DNA from: CAZLPZ01 sp964561535
Lineage (GTDB): Bacteria > Pseudomonadota > Alphaproteobacteria > Micavibrionales > Micavibrionaceae
Direction: 5' to 3'
DNA: 51,824 nt
Assembly (NCBI GenBank): GCA_964561535.1
Contig: CAZLPZ010000007.1
Coordinates: 1 to 51,824 of the forward strand
The translations under genes were made by a program, and so were the position numbers. Below, piece after piece: positions 26,586 through 34,999 of this stretch. The notes beneath the pieces are model-generated. The model was not told where the DNA came from, made no database searches, and saw only the letters and a list, made by a program, of their open reading frames with translations. Every line of letters starts with the position of its first letter. Within the stretch, counting starts at the first letter, position 1.

Positions 26586-27143
26586 TTACGCAACCGCCGA
26601 CAATGATTGAACGGTATCTAACGCCATTTCTGCATCAAGAATGCGCGCCGCCGCATGGACCACAGCCGCAATACGTACCGCCGTTTGAATTTGATCCGCC
26701 GATACCCCCGCCTTGACCAAATGTTGCTCATGACTGTCAATGCACATCCCACACCCATTCACCGCAGACACAGCCAGCGACCATAATTCAAAATCCGTTT
26801 TATCAACGCCAGGATTACCAATAATATTCATACGCAATTTGGCCTGCATCATTTGATAGGTATGATTCGATGCCAAATGAACAAATCGATAATAAATATT
26901 ATTCATCGCCATGATCCCCGCGGCGGCTTTCGCGGCGGTAATCGTATCCTCGGATATTTTGGACGCAGCGTCCGCCAGAATACCCGCGATCACCATCCCG
27001 TTCCCACACGCATAGGCCGATGCGATAAAACAGCCCCATTTTTGCGCATCGGTCAAAGCTTCGTCCGCCACCAAGGTGCCAAGATTCAATTTAACATCTT
27101 TGGCATATTCCGGTAGGCCGTTTTTGATGCGATCCATCGACAT
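26586..27143 (-). CDS. ahpD: Alkyl hydroperoxide reductase AhpD
   Basis: A carboxymuconolactone-decarboxylase-fold protein of 185 residues with the redox pair C-x2-C in NGCGMCIDSHEQHL and the proton-relay Glu and His nearby. In mycobacteria AhpD reduces AhpC, drawing electrons from lipoamide-containing partners. It lies 3 bp after ahpC, clearly in the same transcript, so it is the likely electron donor to that peroxiredoxin; no ahpF is present in the window. An internal Met two residues in is an alternative start. Confidence 0.94.
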   Translation of the reverse strand: MSMDRIKNGLPEYAKDVKLNLGTLVADEALTDAQKWGCFIASAYACGNGMVIAGILADAASKISEDTITAAKAAAGIMAMNNIYYRFVHLASNHTYQMMQAKLRMNIIGNPGVDKTDFELWSLAVSAVNGCGMCIDSHEQHLVKAGVSADQIQTAVRIAAVVHAAARILDAEMALDTVQSLSAVA

Positions 27144-27146
27144 TTT

Positions 27147-27722
27147 TTAAGCCGCCTTTTGTTTTTTTAATTCCTTGGAAATCGTCGTATCACCAACCTG
27201 ACGGTTGCACGCACAAAGTTCGTCTGTCTGCAGTCCGTCCAAAATACGTAAAGTTTCCTTGGGGTTCCGACCCACATTCAAATTATTAACCGACACATGT
27301 TGAATAACATTATGAGGATCAACCAAGAACGTGGCACGGTACGCCACACCAGCGACCGACCGCACCCCCAAACCATCAACCAACGACCCATTCACATCCG
27401 CAAAACTGTACTGATTTAAGTTATGTAAGTCTTTATGTTCACGGCGCCAAGCCAATTTACAAAACTCATTATCCGTTGACCCGCCCAACACAATACAATC
27501 CCGATCGACAAAATCCTGGTTCAATTTTGCAAATTCAACAATTTCCGTGGGGCAAACAAATGTAAAATCCTTTGGATAAAAATAGAATAGCTTCCATTTA
27601 CCTGAAAAACTACTCTCTGTGACTGTTTCAAAAGCCGATTGGCCATTTTCTTCCGGTTGCATAAATTTGGGTTTGACCGCTGTGACGGTGAATTTGGGCA
27701 TTTGATCGCCGATACCAAGCAT
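27147..27722 (-). CDS. ahpC: Peroxiredoxin AhpC
   Basis: A 2-Cys peroxiredoxin of 191 residues that reduces H2O2 and organic peroxides. The peroxidatic Cys57 is in FTFVCPTEI and the resolving cysteine region is DELCACNR near the C-terminus. The extended N-terminal loop and the VGRNPKETLRILD segment resemble the AhpC type partnered with AhpD. The start at 27722 is preceded by AAGGAG; the open frame to 27788 is not supported. Together with ahpD it forms a two-gene peroxide-defence operon. The 236 bp to the divergent EF-hand gene may hold both promoters, but I could not identify an OxyR site with confidence. Confidence 0.95.
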   Translation of the reverse strand: MLGIGDQMPKFTVTAVKPKFMQPEENGQSAFETVTESSFSGKWKLFYFYPKDFTFVCPTEIVEFAKLNQDFVDRDCIVLGGSTDNEFCKLAWRREHKDLHNLNQYSFADVNGSLVDGLGVRSVAGVAYRATFLVDPHNVIQHVSVNNLNVGRNPKETLRILDGLQTDELCACNRQVGDTTISKELKKQKAA

Positions 27723-27958
27723 AATTTTTCTCCTTGATCTGTAAGTTGTGTCTTTGTGACAACGCTTAAGATAGGATAGCAATGGCATAAAATCAAGGAA
27801 AAAGGACTAAATTTAGTACTGATTTATAAGTATTTGATATATAAGCATAATTCATCCTGGATGATCCACTTTAAATTAAATTGACTCCCGCGCGCAGGGT
27901 CTAGCCCTTATCTCGCGTTCTACCTGTATCGCTTCTCTTTTAGAAAAGGAAATTTTCC

Positions 27959-28363
27959 ATGACAAAACAACAATATCGCCTTTTGGCCCTCACGGCCTTG
28001 ATGTCAGCTACCTTTGCTCTGCCGGTATTGGCCGAAGAAGGCGGCCCTGATCGCCAAGGGGAACGCGACCAAAAGCGGCAAGAGCATTATATGAAGGCCG
28101 ATACAAATAAAGACGGTTTTTTAACCAAAGACGAAATGCTCGCCCAACATAAAAAACGTTTAGATGAAATGTTTGAAAAATCAGACCTAAATAAGGATGG
28201 GAAATTATCCAAAGACGAAATGCAAAAAGGTCGTGAAGCCATGCGCGCCAAAATGAAAAATCGCATGAAAGAATGGAAAGATAAACGCGGCAACCAGATG
28301 GAAGATCGCCCAAACTCTGGACATCACGAATCTGATATTGAAAAGTCAGATGGTCACGAATAA
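27959..28363 (+). CDS. Exported EF-hand protein
   Basis: A 134-residue protein with a signal peptide (cleavage after VLA, near residue 25) and two canonical calcium-binding loops, DTNKDGFLTKDE and DLNKDGKLSKDE, spaced as an EF-hand pair. A Met/Lys-rich charged helix and a His- and Asp-containing tail follow. It is predicted to be periplasmic and to bind Ca2+ or another divalent metal. It begins 11 bp before the sigma factor gene and has AAAAGGAAA upstream of the ATG, so it appears to head a three-gene unit with the sigma factor and a small membrane protein. A sensory role is inference from position. Confidence 0.85.
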   Translation: MTKQQYRLLALTALMSATFALPVLAEEGGPDRQGERDQKRQEHYMKADTNKDGFLTKDEMLAQHKKRLDEMFEKSDLNKDGKLSKDEMQKGREAMRAKMKNRMKEWKDKRGNQMEDRPNSGHHESDIEKSDGHE

Positions 28364-28374
28364 ACTTTTTTTGT

Positions 28375-28941
28375 ATGAATGATACATTCGACATTTTAAT
28401 GAAAAAAACCGCGGAAGGCGACCAGCGCGCCTTCCGGGACCTTGCGACACGCCTATCGGGCCGTATGTTTGGATTGGCCTATCGCTTGATGGGTAATAAT
28501 GCAAGCGCAGCCGAAGACGCGGTTCAAGATGCATTAATTAAATTGTGGACATCTGCCCCGAATTACCGCCCTCAAGGCAAACTTGAATCCTATGTTCTCA
28601 CGATCGTACATCGGTGCTGTATCGACCTGTACCGAAAACGCCGACCCGATAGCGAAATATCCGATATAATACCGGACACAACCCCCTTGATTGAAACACA
28701 ACTGATTGACCGTTCTGCCAGAGAAAATATTATGATTCAAATTGATAGACTGCCCACACGACAGCGCGACGCGGTACTTTTATCGTACTTTGAAGGACAC
28801 ACCAATCGATCTATCGCAGACATATTAACCGTATCTGAAAAGGCAGTTGAAAGTTTATTGGTCCGGGCACGGCGAAATCTGGGACAAAATTGGCCCCAAC
28901 ATGATGAAAAAATAAATACACAGACCCCCACAGGAATATAA
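28375..28941 (+). CDS. RNA polymerase sigma factor, ECF type
   Basis: A 188-residue two-domain sigma factor. Region 2 is seen as FRDLATRLSGRMFGLAYRLM, AAEDAVQDALIKLW and KLESYVLTIVHRCCIDLYRK. Region 4 is LPTRQRDAVLLSYFEG...SIADILTVSEKAVESLLVRA, the -35 recognition helix-turn-helix. There is no region 1.1, 1.2 or 3. The ATG is preceded by a T-run rather than a ribosome binding site, so translation may be coupled to the EF-hand gene 11 bp upstream. It is followed after one base by a small membrane protein, the usual place for an anti-sigma factor. Target genes cannot be told from the window. Confidence 0.9.
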   Translation: MNDTFDILMKKTAEGDQRAFRDLATRLSGRMFGLAYRLMGNNASAAEDAVQDALIKLWTSAPNYRPQGKLESYVLTIVHRCCIDLYRKRRPDSEISDIIPDTTPLIETQLIDRSARENIMIQIDRLPTRQRDAVLLSYFEGHTNRSIADILTVSEKAVESLLVRARRNLGQNWPQHDEKINTQTPTGI

Positions 28942-28942
28942 C

Positions 28943-29266
28943 ATGAAAGATTTTTTTATCCCGCCATCTCCCATTCCTGCACTGAATGCAACCCGTCTGG
29001 ACCAAATGATTGCAACGGCTTTAAGCGTTCCTCAAGAACAGCGAAAAACAAAAATTTCCGGTATTTTTTACCATTTTATAAAAAGTTTTTTTATTCGTTC
29101 GAATAATTTACACGCCGGTCTTGCCGTCATGGCCACACTCATGATCGTGTCTGCCGTTACCTTGCTGATGCCCACATCTATGTCATCGATGGAGACAAAC
29201 ATGGATAATTCATTAAGCGAACTGCACGAGATGCTGCTCTATGAAACTATTGACGCCGCGATTTAA
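28943..29266 (+). CDS. Small single-span membrane protein, candidate anti-sigma factor
   Basis: 107 residues with one clear transmembrane segment (LHAGLAVMATLMIVSAVTLL, about 59-78), a cytoplasmic N-terminal part of about 58 residues and a short acidic periplasmic tail. No known domain is recognised and no zinc-binding anti-sigma motif (H-x3-C-x2-C) is present. The start lies one base after the sigma stop codon, so the two are cotranscribed and probably coupled. Topology and position suit an anti-sigma factor, but this is inference. Its last bases overlap the convergent Sua5 gene by 4 bp. Confidence 0.7.
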   Translation: MKDFFIPPSPIPALNATRLDQMIATALSVPQEQRKTKISGIFYHFIKSFFIRSNNLHAGLAVMATLMIVSAVTLLMPTSMSSMETNMDNSLSELHEMLLYETIDAAI

Positions 29267-30309
29267 TCGGCCCTTGATGCCGCGCGTTCCAACCGATCCC
29301 GAATGGCGAGACCTAATCCCGTTTTTGGAATATCCATCACGGCAATACACGTGGCCCCCGTCTGATCTAACTCATGTAACATTTTAAATAAATTGGCCGC
29401 TGCCTCAAATAAATCACCGGTCTCAGACAAATTTAAAAATCGATTCGCGGCCAAGATCTCGCGGGCAAGACCTTTCGAGCCAGACCCCGTTCTCATTCCT
29501 AAAAACCGTACAGACCCAAACGCCAAGACGGCTTCATCTGGTAACACATCCACGGCACACAACCGCACCGGTATTGTTGGCGCATAATGTTTCAACAATA
29601 ATCCTGGCGATTTGGGACGATCCCCCTCCTTATAATGGCCAACGCCGACCCTTGGCACATATCCTAAAAATGATGCAAGATCATCCGGGGTCACAGGTCC
29701 GGGTCGCAAAATCACGGCAGGATCTACGGTCAAATCAAGAATGGTTGATTCAAGGCCCGCCTGTGTAGCCCCTCCTGCCAAAATCAAAGGGGTATTCCCC
29801 AAAAAACCATCTGCGACATGCATCGGCGTTGTTGGAGATAGACACCCGGACGGGTTTGCACTGGGTGCGGCCAAGGGACCGCCTGCAGCCGCAATCAAAT
29901 TAAGGGCAACGGGATGCGCTGGAACCCGCACGGCGACACTGTCCAACCCGGCGGTCACCAGCGGGTGAATATCGGTTTGCCCCTCTCGCAATGGTAAAAT
30001 AAGCGTGAGCGGCCCCGGCCAAAACGCATCCGAAATCATGCGTGCTGTTGCATGAAACACCGCAAAATTTTCAGCTTCGGCTCTGTTACATACATGTGTA
30101 ATCAAGGGGTTAAAGGTCGGCCGACCTTTCAGCGCAAAAATTTTTGCAACCGCCGCCCCCTGATCGGTTCGCGCACCCACCCCATATACCGTTTCTGTGG
30201 GAAAGGCCACCAATCCGCCGGCACGTAATACATTGGCTGCCACGGATATCCCCCCTGAATCAGTCGATGTGAATAGAACGGGTGCCCCCTCTTGTTTTTC
30301 GGTCATCAT
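29263..30309 (-). CDS. L-threonylcarbamoyladenylate synthase (Sua5 type)
   Basis: Makes threonylcarbamoyl-AMP from threonine, bicarbonate and ATP, the donor for t6A37 in tRNAs reading ANN codons. The YrdC domain (about 20-215) has FPTETVYGVG, KGRPTFNPL, WPGPLTLIL and APSANPSG. The Sua5 C-terminal Rossmann-like domain (about 225-348) makes it the long form rather than TsaC/YrdC. The linker SPGLLLKHYAP, which covers the active site, is present. Its partner TsaD is 2.9 kb away. Starts at 30309 and 30306 are equally possible. Confidence 0.94.
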   Translation of the reverse strand: MMTEKQEGAPVLFTSTDSGGISVAANVLRAGGLVAFPTETVYGVGARTDQGAAVAKIFALKGRPTFNPLITHVCNRAEAENFAVFHATARMISDAFWPGPLTLILPLREGQTDIHPLVTAGLDSVAVRVPAHPVALNLIAAAGGPLAAPSANPSGCLSPTTPMHVADGFLGNTPLILAGGATQAGLESTILDLTVDPAVILRPGPVTPDDLASFLGYVPRVGVGHYKEGDRPKSPGLLLKHYAPTIPVRLCAVDVLPDEAVLAFGSVRFLGMRTGSGSKGLAREILAANRFLNLSETGDLFEAAANLFKMLHELDQTGATCIAVMDIPKTGLGLAIRDRLERAASRAD

Positions 30310-30356
30310 ACCGGGTAGAGTCCTTATATTCGCAAAAATTGCAAGAGGAGTCCGTC

Positions 30357-31025
30357 ATGACAGCGAAAATTATTACGATTGCTCAACAAAAGGGAGGCGC
30401 CGGAAAAACGACCCTGACCGCACAACTGGCCGTTGGATTTTCATGCGCCCGGCTTAAAGTTGCCACGATTGACATCGACCCCCAAGGATCACTGACCTGC
30501 TGGACAACATTACGGAACGATGCATTAGGGGACGCCAATGCCATTGCTCATGTCACGACCCAAGGCTGGCGGTTGCGCAAAGAAATTGAACGCTTACGCA
30601 ATGATTATGACATTATTTTAATTGACAGCCCTCCCCACACCCAAACCGATGCCACCATTGCGGTGCGCGAGGCCGATTTGGTTCTGGTCCCTGTTCAACC
30701 CTCGGCACTCGATATCTGGGCCTGTGGCGAGACCTTGAAATGTGCGGCCGCTGAACATGTCCCCGCCATCATCGTCATGAACCGGGTCAACGCGCGCGCC
30801 AGCCTGTATGACCATATGCGCACAACACTTTCCGATATGAATTTAGACATTGCAACGACCGTACTTGGAAATCGTGTTACTTTTGCAGCCTCCATCGCCC
30901 GGGGGTTGGGCGTTGCCGAATCAGAACCATCGTCAAATCTCGCGGTGATCGAAGTGTTTAATTTGGTCCGGGAACTGAAAAAACATAAAGCGATTAAAGA
31001 AACAAGCGCCCGCAAGGCTGCATAA
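30357..31025 (+). CDS. ParA/MinD-family ATPase (orphan)
   Basis: A 222-residue P-loop ATPase with the deviant Walker A QQKGGAGKTT, DIDPQGSLT (motif A'), and Walker B IILIDSPP. It lacks an N-terminal helix-turn-helix, so it is a short ParA (type Ib-like). No parB is adjacent. Orphan ParA proteins in alphaproteobacteria often position other cargo, but the cargo here is unknown. The start at 30357 follows AGAGGAG; the open frame reaches back to 30282 without support. It is divergent from the Sua5 gene by 47 bp. Confidence 0.9.
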   Translation: MTAKIITIAQQKGGAGKTTLTAQLAVGFSCARLKVATIDIDPQGSLTCWTTLRNDALGDANAIAHVTTQGWRLRKEIERLRNDYDIILIDSPPHTQTDATIAVREADLVLVPVQPSALDIWACGETLKCAAAEHVPAIIVMNRVNARASLYDHMRTTLSDMNLDIATTVLGNRVTFAASIARGLGVAESEPSSNLAVIEVFNLVRELKKHKAIKETSARKAA

Positions 31026-31114
31026 AAATTTATCTTGTATCCCAAGAGAATAACCATAATGGTACAAAATCCACAGAAACCGCGATGCTGTTTCCGGGCG
31101 GATCCGTTTTGCGA

Positions 31115-32083
31115 TTACGTCCCAGTCTGACGTTCGGGTAAAACACCCGCCGGCGCCCGTTTGGCGATCTCGTGACCCAGATCTTCAGCAATTTCTAATG
31201 CATCAGCCATCGAACCGATCGCCTCTGATCGTTCAGACTGATACGATTCGCTCCCATCGGGGGCGGCAATCATGGCCCGAATATGTAGGTTCTTTGCTGA
31301 TAATATGGCATACACACCGACCGGTGTATGGCAATCACCGTTTAATATTTGCAATACGCGGCGTTCAGCTCCCACACAAATCCCCGTATCTTTATCATGA
31401 ATCGCATCAAAAAAAGTTCGCGTTTCCGTATCATTCGCCCGTGTTTCAATAGCAATGACTCCCTGGCCACAAGCCGGTAACATAATCGCGGGATCCAACA
31501 AGGACCCATAAACCCCCTCACTGGCAGAAATATCCATAATTCCAAGGCGCAAAAGCCCCGAATACGACAAGACCATCGCATCCACCTGGCCTGCTTTTAA
31601 TTTTTCAATACGGGTCGGTACATTCCCTCTCAAAACGGTCACCACCAAATCCGGCCGCAATTTCTTGATAATCGCCTGACGGCGCAGACTGGACGTTCCG
31701 ACAACCGCGCCCGAAGGCAGGGTAAACAAATCGTCCGGCGTTTTTGAAATTAACATATCCCGGGGGTCATCCCGCGGCAACATATGATCAACAACCAAGC
31801 CATCAGGCAAAAATGAGGGCAAATCCTTTAACGAATGTACGCCCGCATGCGCCACCCCTTCCAAAATCGCAACCTCAATTTCTTTCGCAAATAATCCCTT
31901 ACCCCCCGCAACCTCTGAGAGACGTTTCTCACCATCTTCGGGTTTCCAATCCCCAGATGTTTTAATGATACGCGGGATACATTCCAAGTTCGCATGCTTA
32001 CGAGAGAGCGTCGCCATCACGTGGTCTGTTTGAACCAAAGCCATTTTACTGCCGCGTGTGGCGAGGACGAGAGAAGAAGTCAT
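31115..32083 (-). CDS. hemC: Hydroxymethylbilane synthase (porphobilinogen deaminase)
   Basis: Polymerises four porphobilinogens in haem biosynthesis. N-terminal LATRGSKMALVQTDHV, VHSLKDLPSFLPDGL, GTSSLRRQAII and VLRGNVPTRIEKL are the catalytic-domain motifs. The dipyrromethane cofactor is attached to the Cys in LNGDCHTPVG near residue 245. Its 322 residues are normal. It is divergent from tsaD over 122 bp, an order widely kept in alphaproteobacteria. Confidence 0.97.
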   Translation of the reverse strand: MTSSLVLATRGSKMALVQTDHVMATLSRKHANLECIPRIIKTSGDWKPEDGEKRLSEVAGGKGLFAKEIEVAILEGVAHAGVHSLKDLPSFLPDGLVVDHMLPRDDPRDMLISKTPDDLFTLPSGAVVGTSSLRRQAIIKKLRPDLVVTVLRGNVPTRIEKLKAGQVDAMVLSYSGLLRLGIMDISASEGVYGSLLDPAIMLPACGQGVIAIETRANDTETRTFFDAIHDKDTGICVGAERRVLQILNGDCHTPVGVYAILSAKNLHIRAMIAAPDGSESYQSERSEAIGSMADALEIAEDLGHEIAKRAPAGVLPERQTGT

Positions 32084-32205
32084 GTTTTTCTAAACTTTGT
32101 GTTTTTATTCAAAATACGCTATGAAACTGAACCTTGGATTAAACTATAATTGAAAGACACGCAAGAGGGCCCCCCTTTGTTTTTAAAGATGAAACAGGAC
32201 CAAAT

Positions 32206-33306
32206 ATGATTGTTTTAGGGATTGAAAGCAGTTGCGACGATACCGGCATCGGAATTGTGACCGATGACGCCAAAATTTTAGCACAAATCACCTATACACA
32301 AATAAAAGAACATTTGGCGACAAAAGGTGTCGTCCCCGAGATTGGCGCCCGTGCCCATGTCCAGGTCATGGATGCCCTGATTCGCGAGGCCTTGAATGTC
32401 GCGCACCTCTCCTTAAGCAATATCGATGGTGTAGCCGCCACATGCGGCCCGGGCCTGATTGGCGGTGTGATGGTTGGGATGATGACGGCCAAAGGCCTTG
32501 CGGCGTCTTTGAATAAGCCATTTTTAGCAATCAATCATCTTGAAGCCCATACTCTCACCCCGCGCTTGACCGACAATGTTCCCTTTCCGTATCTAACGTT
32601 ATTAATTTCGGGCGGACATACACAAATTTTAATCGCGCGCGGTTTAGGCTCCTATGAACTTTTAGGTGAAAGTTTAGACGATGCATGCGGCGAGGCCTTT
32701 GATAAATCCGGTAAGATGATGGGACTGCCCTATCCGGCCGGGCCGTTGATTGAACGGTATGCGGCGCAATGTGCAGACGTTTCGGCGGCGGGCGCGCAGT
32801 ATCCCCTGCCCCGGCCCATGAAAGGACGGGCGGGATGTGATTTTTCATTTTCAGGGTTAAAAACGGCCGTGCGGGAGACGATTGAAAAATTGAATAAAGA
32901 GTGTCGTCCCGGCGATAGCTGGGACCTCGAGACACAGCGAGATTGCGGCCTCCGCCGCAATGACATCGAAGATTTATGCGCGTCACTTCAAACGGCAATT
33001 GGAGATGTCTTATGTGACCGGATCAAAAATGCTGCACGTGTGGCCCAGCAAAACGGGGTGCAGCATTTTGTCGTCGCTGGCGGCGTGGCCGCGAACCAAT
33101 ATTTGCGTGCCCGATTGACCGAAACAGTTGCCGCGTTTGGATTAAGACTGGTAGCCCCCCCCTTAAAATTATGTACGGATAATGGTGTGATGGTCGCGTG
33201 GGCGGGCGTGGAATATTTACGCGCGGGTGTGACATCGCCGATGGATACCGCCGCACGACCAAGGTGGCCACTCACGGATTTAACCCCTCTTACAAGGGAA
33301 AAATAA
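32206..33306 (+). CDS. tsaD: tRNA N6-adenosine threonylcarbamoyltransferase TsaD with an in-frame repeat insertion
   Basis: Transfers the threonylcarbamoyl group to A37 of ANN-decoding tRNAs. Metal-binding His111 and His115 (HLEAH), the N-terminal GIESSCDDT, CGPGLIGGVMVG, SGGHTQIL, DFSFSGLKT and the later VAGGVAANQYLRARL are all intact. At 366 residues it is about 20 longer than usual for the family. The excess lies right after FSGLKTAVRETIEKLNKE and coincides with a palindromic element at 32902-32965, which begins exactly on codon 233. The reading frame continues normally into DLCASLQTAIGDVL, so the protein is probably functional with a surface loop. The next gene starts 4 bp after the stop. 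Confidence 0.96.
   Translation: MIVLGIESSCDDTGIGIVTDDAKILAQITYTQIKEHLATKGVVPEIGARAHVQVMDALIREALNVAHLSLSNIDGVAATCGPGLIGGVMVGMMTAKGLAASLNKPFLAINHLEAHTLTPRLTDNVPFPYLTLLISGGHTQILIARGLGSYELLGESLDDACGEAFDKSGKMMGLPYPAGPLIERYAAQCADVSAAGAQYPLPRPMKGRAGCDFSFSGLKTAVRETIEKLNKECRPGDSWDLETQRDCGLRRNDIEDLCASLQTAIGDVLCDRIKNAARVAQQNGVQHFVVAGGVAANQYLRARLTETVAAFGLRLVAPPLKLCTDNGVMVAWAGVEYLRAGVTSPMDTAARPRWPLTDLTPLTREK
32902..32965. repeat. Palindromic element, long form, inside tsaD (copy 5)
   Basis: A 64-bp copy with ends TGTCGTCCCGGCG and CGCCGCAATGACA, imperfect inverted repeats of each other (10 of 13 positions). The left part matches the copy at 43458 (TGTCATCCCGGCGAAAGC). It encodes CRPGDSWDLETQRDCGLRRND in the tsaD frame; the intergenic copies would encode CHPGE(S/C)RDLV in the same frame. 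The position, between the FSGLKT motif and the following helix, is a variable region of the family. Confidence 0.85.
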
Positions 33307-33310
33307 TAAA

Positions 33311-33685
33311 ATGAAAATATATATCGCCCACACGACCGCATTTGATTACCAAAATGATCTTTATTATCCCATCAAAGAATCATACCTTTGGAATGCTCAT
33401 GACATCATATTACCGCACCAACATTCAAAGGACGTTATTTTTAACAGTCTTCCCGTAATTGCAACCTGCGATTTTCTTATCGCCGAAATCAGCTATCCTT
33501 CAACAGGCATGGGGATTGAAATCGGGTGGGCTGTCGCGCATAACATACCTGTTTTGGCGATTTATAAACAGGATACAAAACCGAGTTCATCCATCAAAAT
33601 GATTACGAATGATTTATACGAATATGATTCTTCAAGTGACCTCATCCAAAAAATAACAACCTATATTCTAGAAAAAAATAAATAG
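33311..33685 (+). CDS. Nucleoside 2-deoxyribosyltransferase / DNPH1-like protein
   Basis: A 124-residue protein with the superfamily core CDFLIAEISYPSTGMGIEIG followed by AVAHNIPVLAIYK. This matches DNPH1/RCL (ADVVVAEVTQPSLGVGYELG), including the catalytic Glu of the G-x-E-x-G segment. Members cleave or exchange the N-glycosidic bond of deoxynucleotides, often to remove modified ones. The usual N-terminal glycine-rich motif is changed here (YIAHTTAFDYQ), so the substrate is uncertain. It lies 4 bp after tsaD and 13 bp before gpsA, in an operon where it is not normally found. It is AT-rich compared with its neighbours, which suggests later acquisition. Confidence 0.7.
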   Translation: MKIYIAHTTAFDYQNDLYYPIKESYLWNAHDIILPHQHSKDVIFNSLPVIATCDFLIAEISYPSTGMGIEIGWAVAHNIPVLAIYKQDTKPSSSIKMITNDLYEYDSSSDLIQKITTYILEKNK

Positions 33686-33698
33686 GATCATATTAATC

Positions 33699-34685
33699 AT
33701 GACCACATCCACACACATCGGAATCATTGGCGCAGGGGCGTGGGGTGCGGCACTCGCGCAACTTTATGCAACCAATGGCCACACCATAACCCTATGGGCC
33801 CGGCGCGATTATGCGGTGGAACGATGTAATGATTTACGCGTTTGCGCGGGATTACCTGGTATTGACCTGCACAAAAATATAACCGCCACCACGTCGCTTC
33901 AGATGCTATCTGATTGCCCCGTTTTAATCTATGCCCTGCCCGCACAGCAATTGCGTGAATTTTTGACCGAACACCTCCCGGCGAAAAATCAAGTTTTAGT
34001 GATCGCCGCCAAGGGCATTGAAATCACCACAGGCAAAGTTTTAACTGATGTGGTTGCCGATGTTGCCCCAGAGTTAAAAACCGCGGTTCTGACGGGGCCA
34101 AATTTCGCCCGCGAAGTGGCCACTGGACTACCTTCAGCCGCAACTCTTGCTGCCTCTCATCCAGATCATTTAGCCATGCTGCAACCGATTTTATCAACGC
34201 CCACCTATCGCCTCTATCCAACGTCAGATGTTGTAGGGGCGCAAGTGGGGGGCTCCATGAAAAACGTACTCGCCATCGCCTGCGGCATTGTCGACGGATT
34301 AAAACTGGGCGATAACGCGCGCGCGGCGGTCATCACCCGCGGTCTAGCGGAAATGGCGCGATTGGCCATCGCGATGGGGGGATCGCGTGAAACATTAATG
34401 GGATTATGCGGCATCGGCGATACGATTTTATCCTGCACCAGTACACAATCGCGCAATTATAGATATGGTCTAGCGCTGGCCGATGGCGATCCCCACAGTT
34501 TACATGACGATACAACCGTTGAAGGCGTCGCGACAGCCAGTGCGGTTATATCGTTAATTGGACGTTTAGGAATCGAAATGCCCATTGCGGTGGCTGTGGC
34601 TGCCTGTATCAACAACCAAATGAATGTCGAACAAGCCGTTGCCGCCTTATTACAACGTCCTGCGCGTAATTCCGAACATATTTGA
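33699..34685 (+). CDS. gpsA: Glycerol-3-phosphate dehydrogenase [NAD(P)+]
   Basis: Reduces dihydroxyacetone phosphate to sn-glycerol-3-phosphate for phospholipid synthesis. The N-terminal NAD(P) motif is IGIIGAGAWGAALAQLYA; substrate and catalytic segments are AAKGIE, LTGPNFAREVATGLPSA, the GGSMKNVLAIACG lysine motif, and GLAEMARLA. At 328 residues it is family length. It follows the DNPH1-like gene and precedes the YciI gene by 8 bp. Confidence 0.97.
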   Translation: MTTSTHIGIIGAGAWGAALAQLYATNGHTITLWARRDYAVERCNDLRVCAGLPGIDLHKNITATTSLQMLSDCPVLIYALPAQQLREFLTEHLPAKNQVLVIAAKGIEITTGKVLTDVVADVAPELKTAVLTGPNFAREVATGLPSAATLAASHPDHLAMLQPILSTPTYRLYPTSDVVGAQVGGSMKNVLAIACGIVDGLKLGDNARAAVITRGLAEMARLAIAMGGSRETLMGLCGIGDTILSCTSTQSRNYRYGLALADGDPHSLHDDTTVEGVATASAVISLIGRLGIEMPIAVAVAACINNQMNVEQAVAALLQRPARNSEHI

Positions 34686-34693
34686 AAGATTTT

Positions 34694-34999
34694 ATGATGA
34701 TCCTTGTGACCTTGAATTATACCGTCCCGCTTGATCAAATTGATGCCCATTTGGAGCCGCACCGGGCGTTGTTGAATGATTTGGCAGGGCGAGGTATTAT
34801 CATTTGTTCAGGGCCCAAAAACCCGCGCACGGGGGGCATTCTTTTAATGAATGTCGATACGGTCAATGCGGCACAGCACATTTTATCGGCCGATCCGTTT
34901 ATGCAATATCATTTGGCGACGTATGAATACACAGCGTTTACCCCCGTCAAATGTGCCCCCGCTTTTCAAGTATTTTTGGATCAAGGGGCCGTCGCGTGA
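34694..34999 (+). CDS. YciI family protein
   Basis: A 101-residue ferredoxin-like-fold protein with the YciI features LDQIDAHLEPHRALLNDLAG (the conserved His), SGPKNPRTGGILLMN and ADPFMQYHLATYE. The biochemical role of most family members is unknown. The ATG at 34694 is used; the upstream TTG at 34682 overlaps gpsA. It overlaps the EVE-domain gene by 4 bp (GTGA), and this gpsA-yciI-EVE order is common in alphaproteobacteria. Confidence 0.88.
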   Translation: MMILVTLNYTVPLDQIDAHLEPHRALLNDLAGRGIIICSGPKNPRTGGILLMNVDTVNAAQHILSADPFMQYHLATYEYTAFTPVKCAPAFQVFLDQGAVA

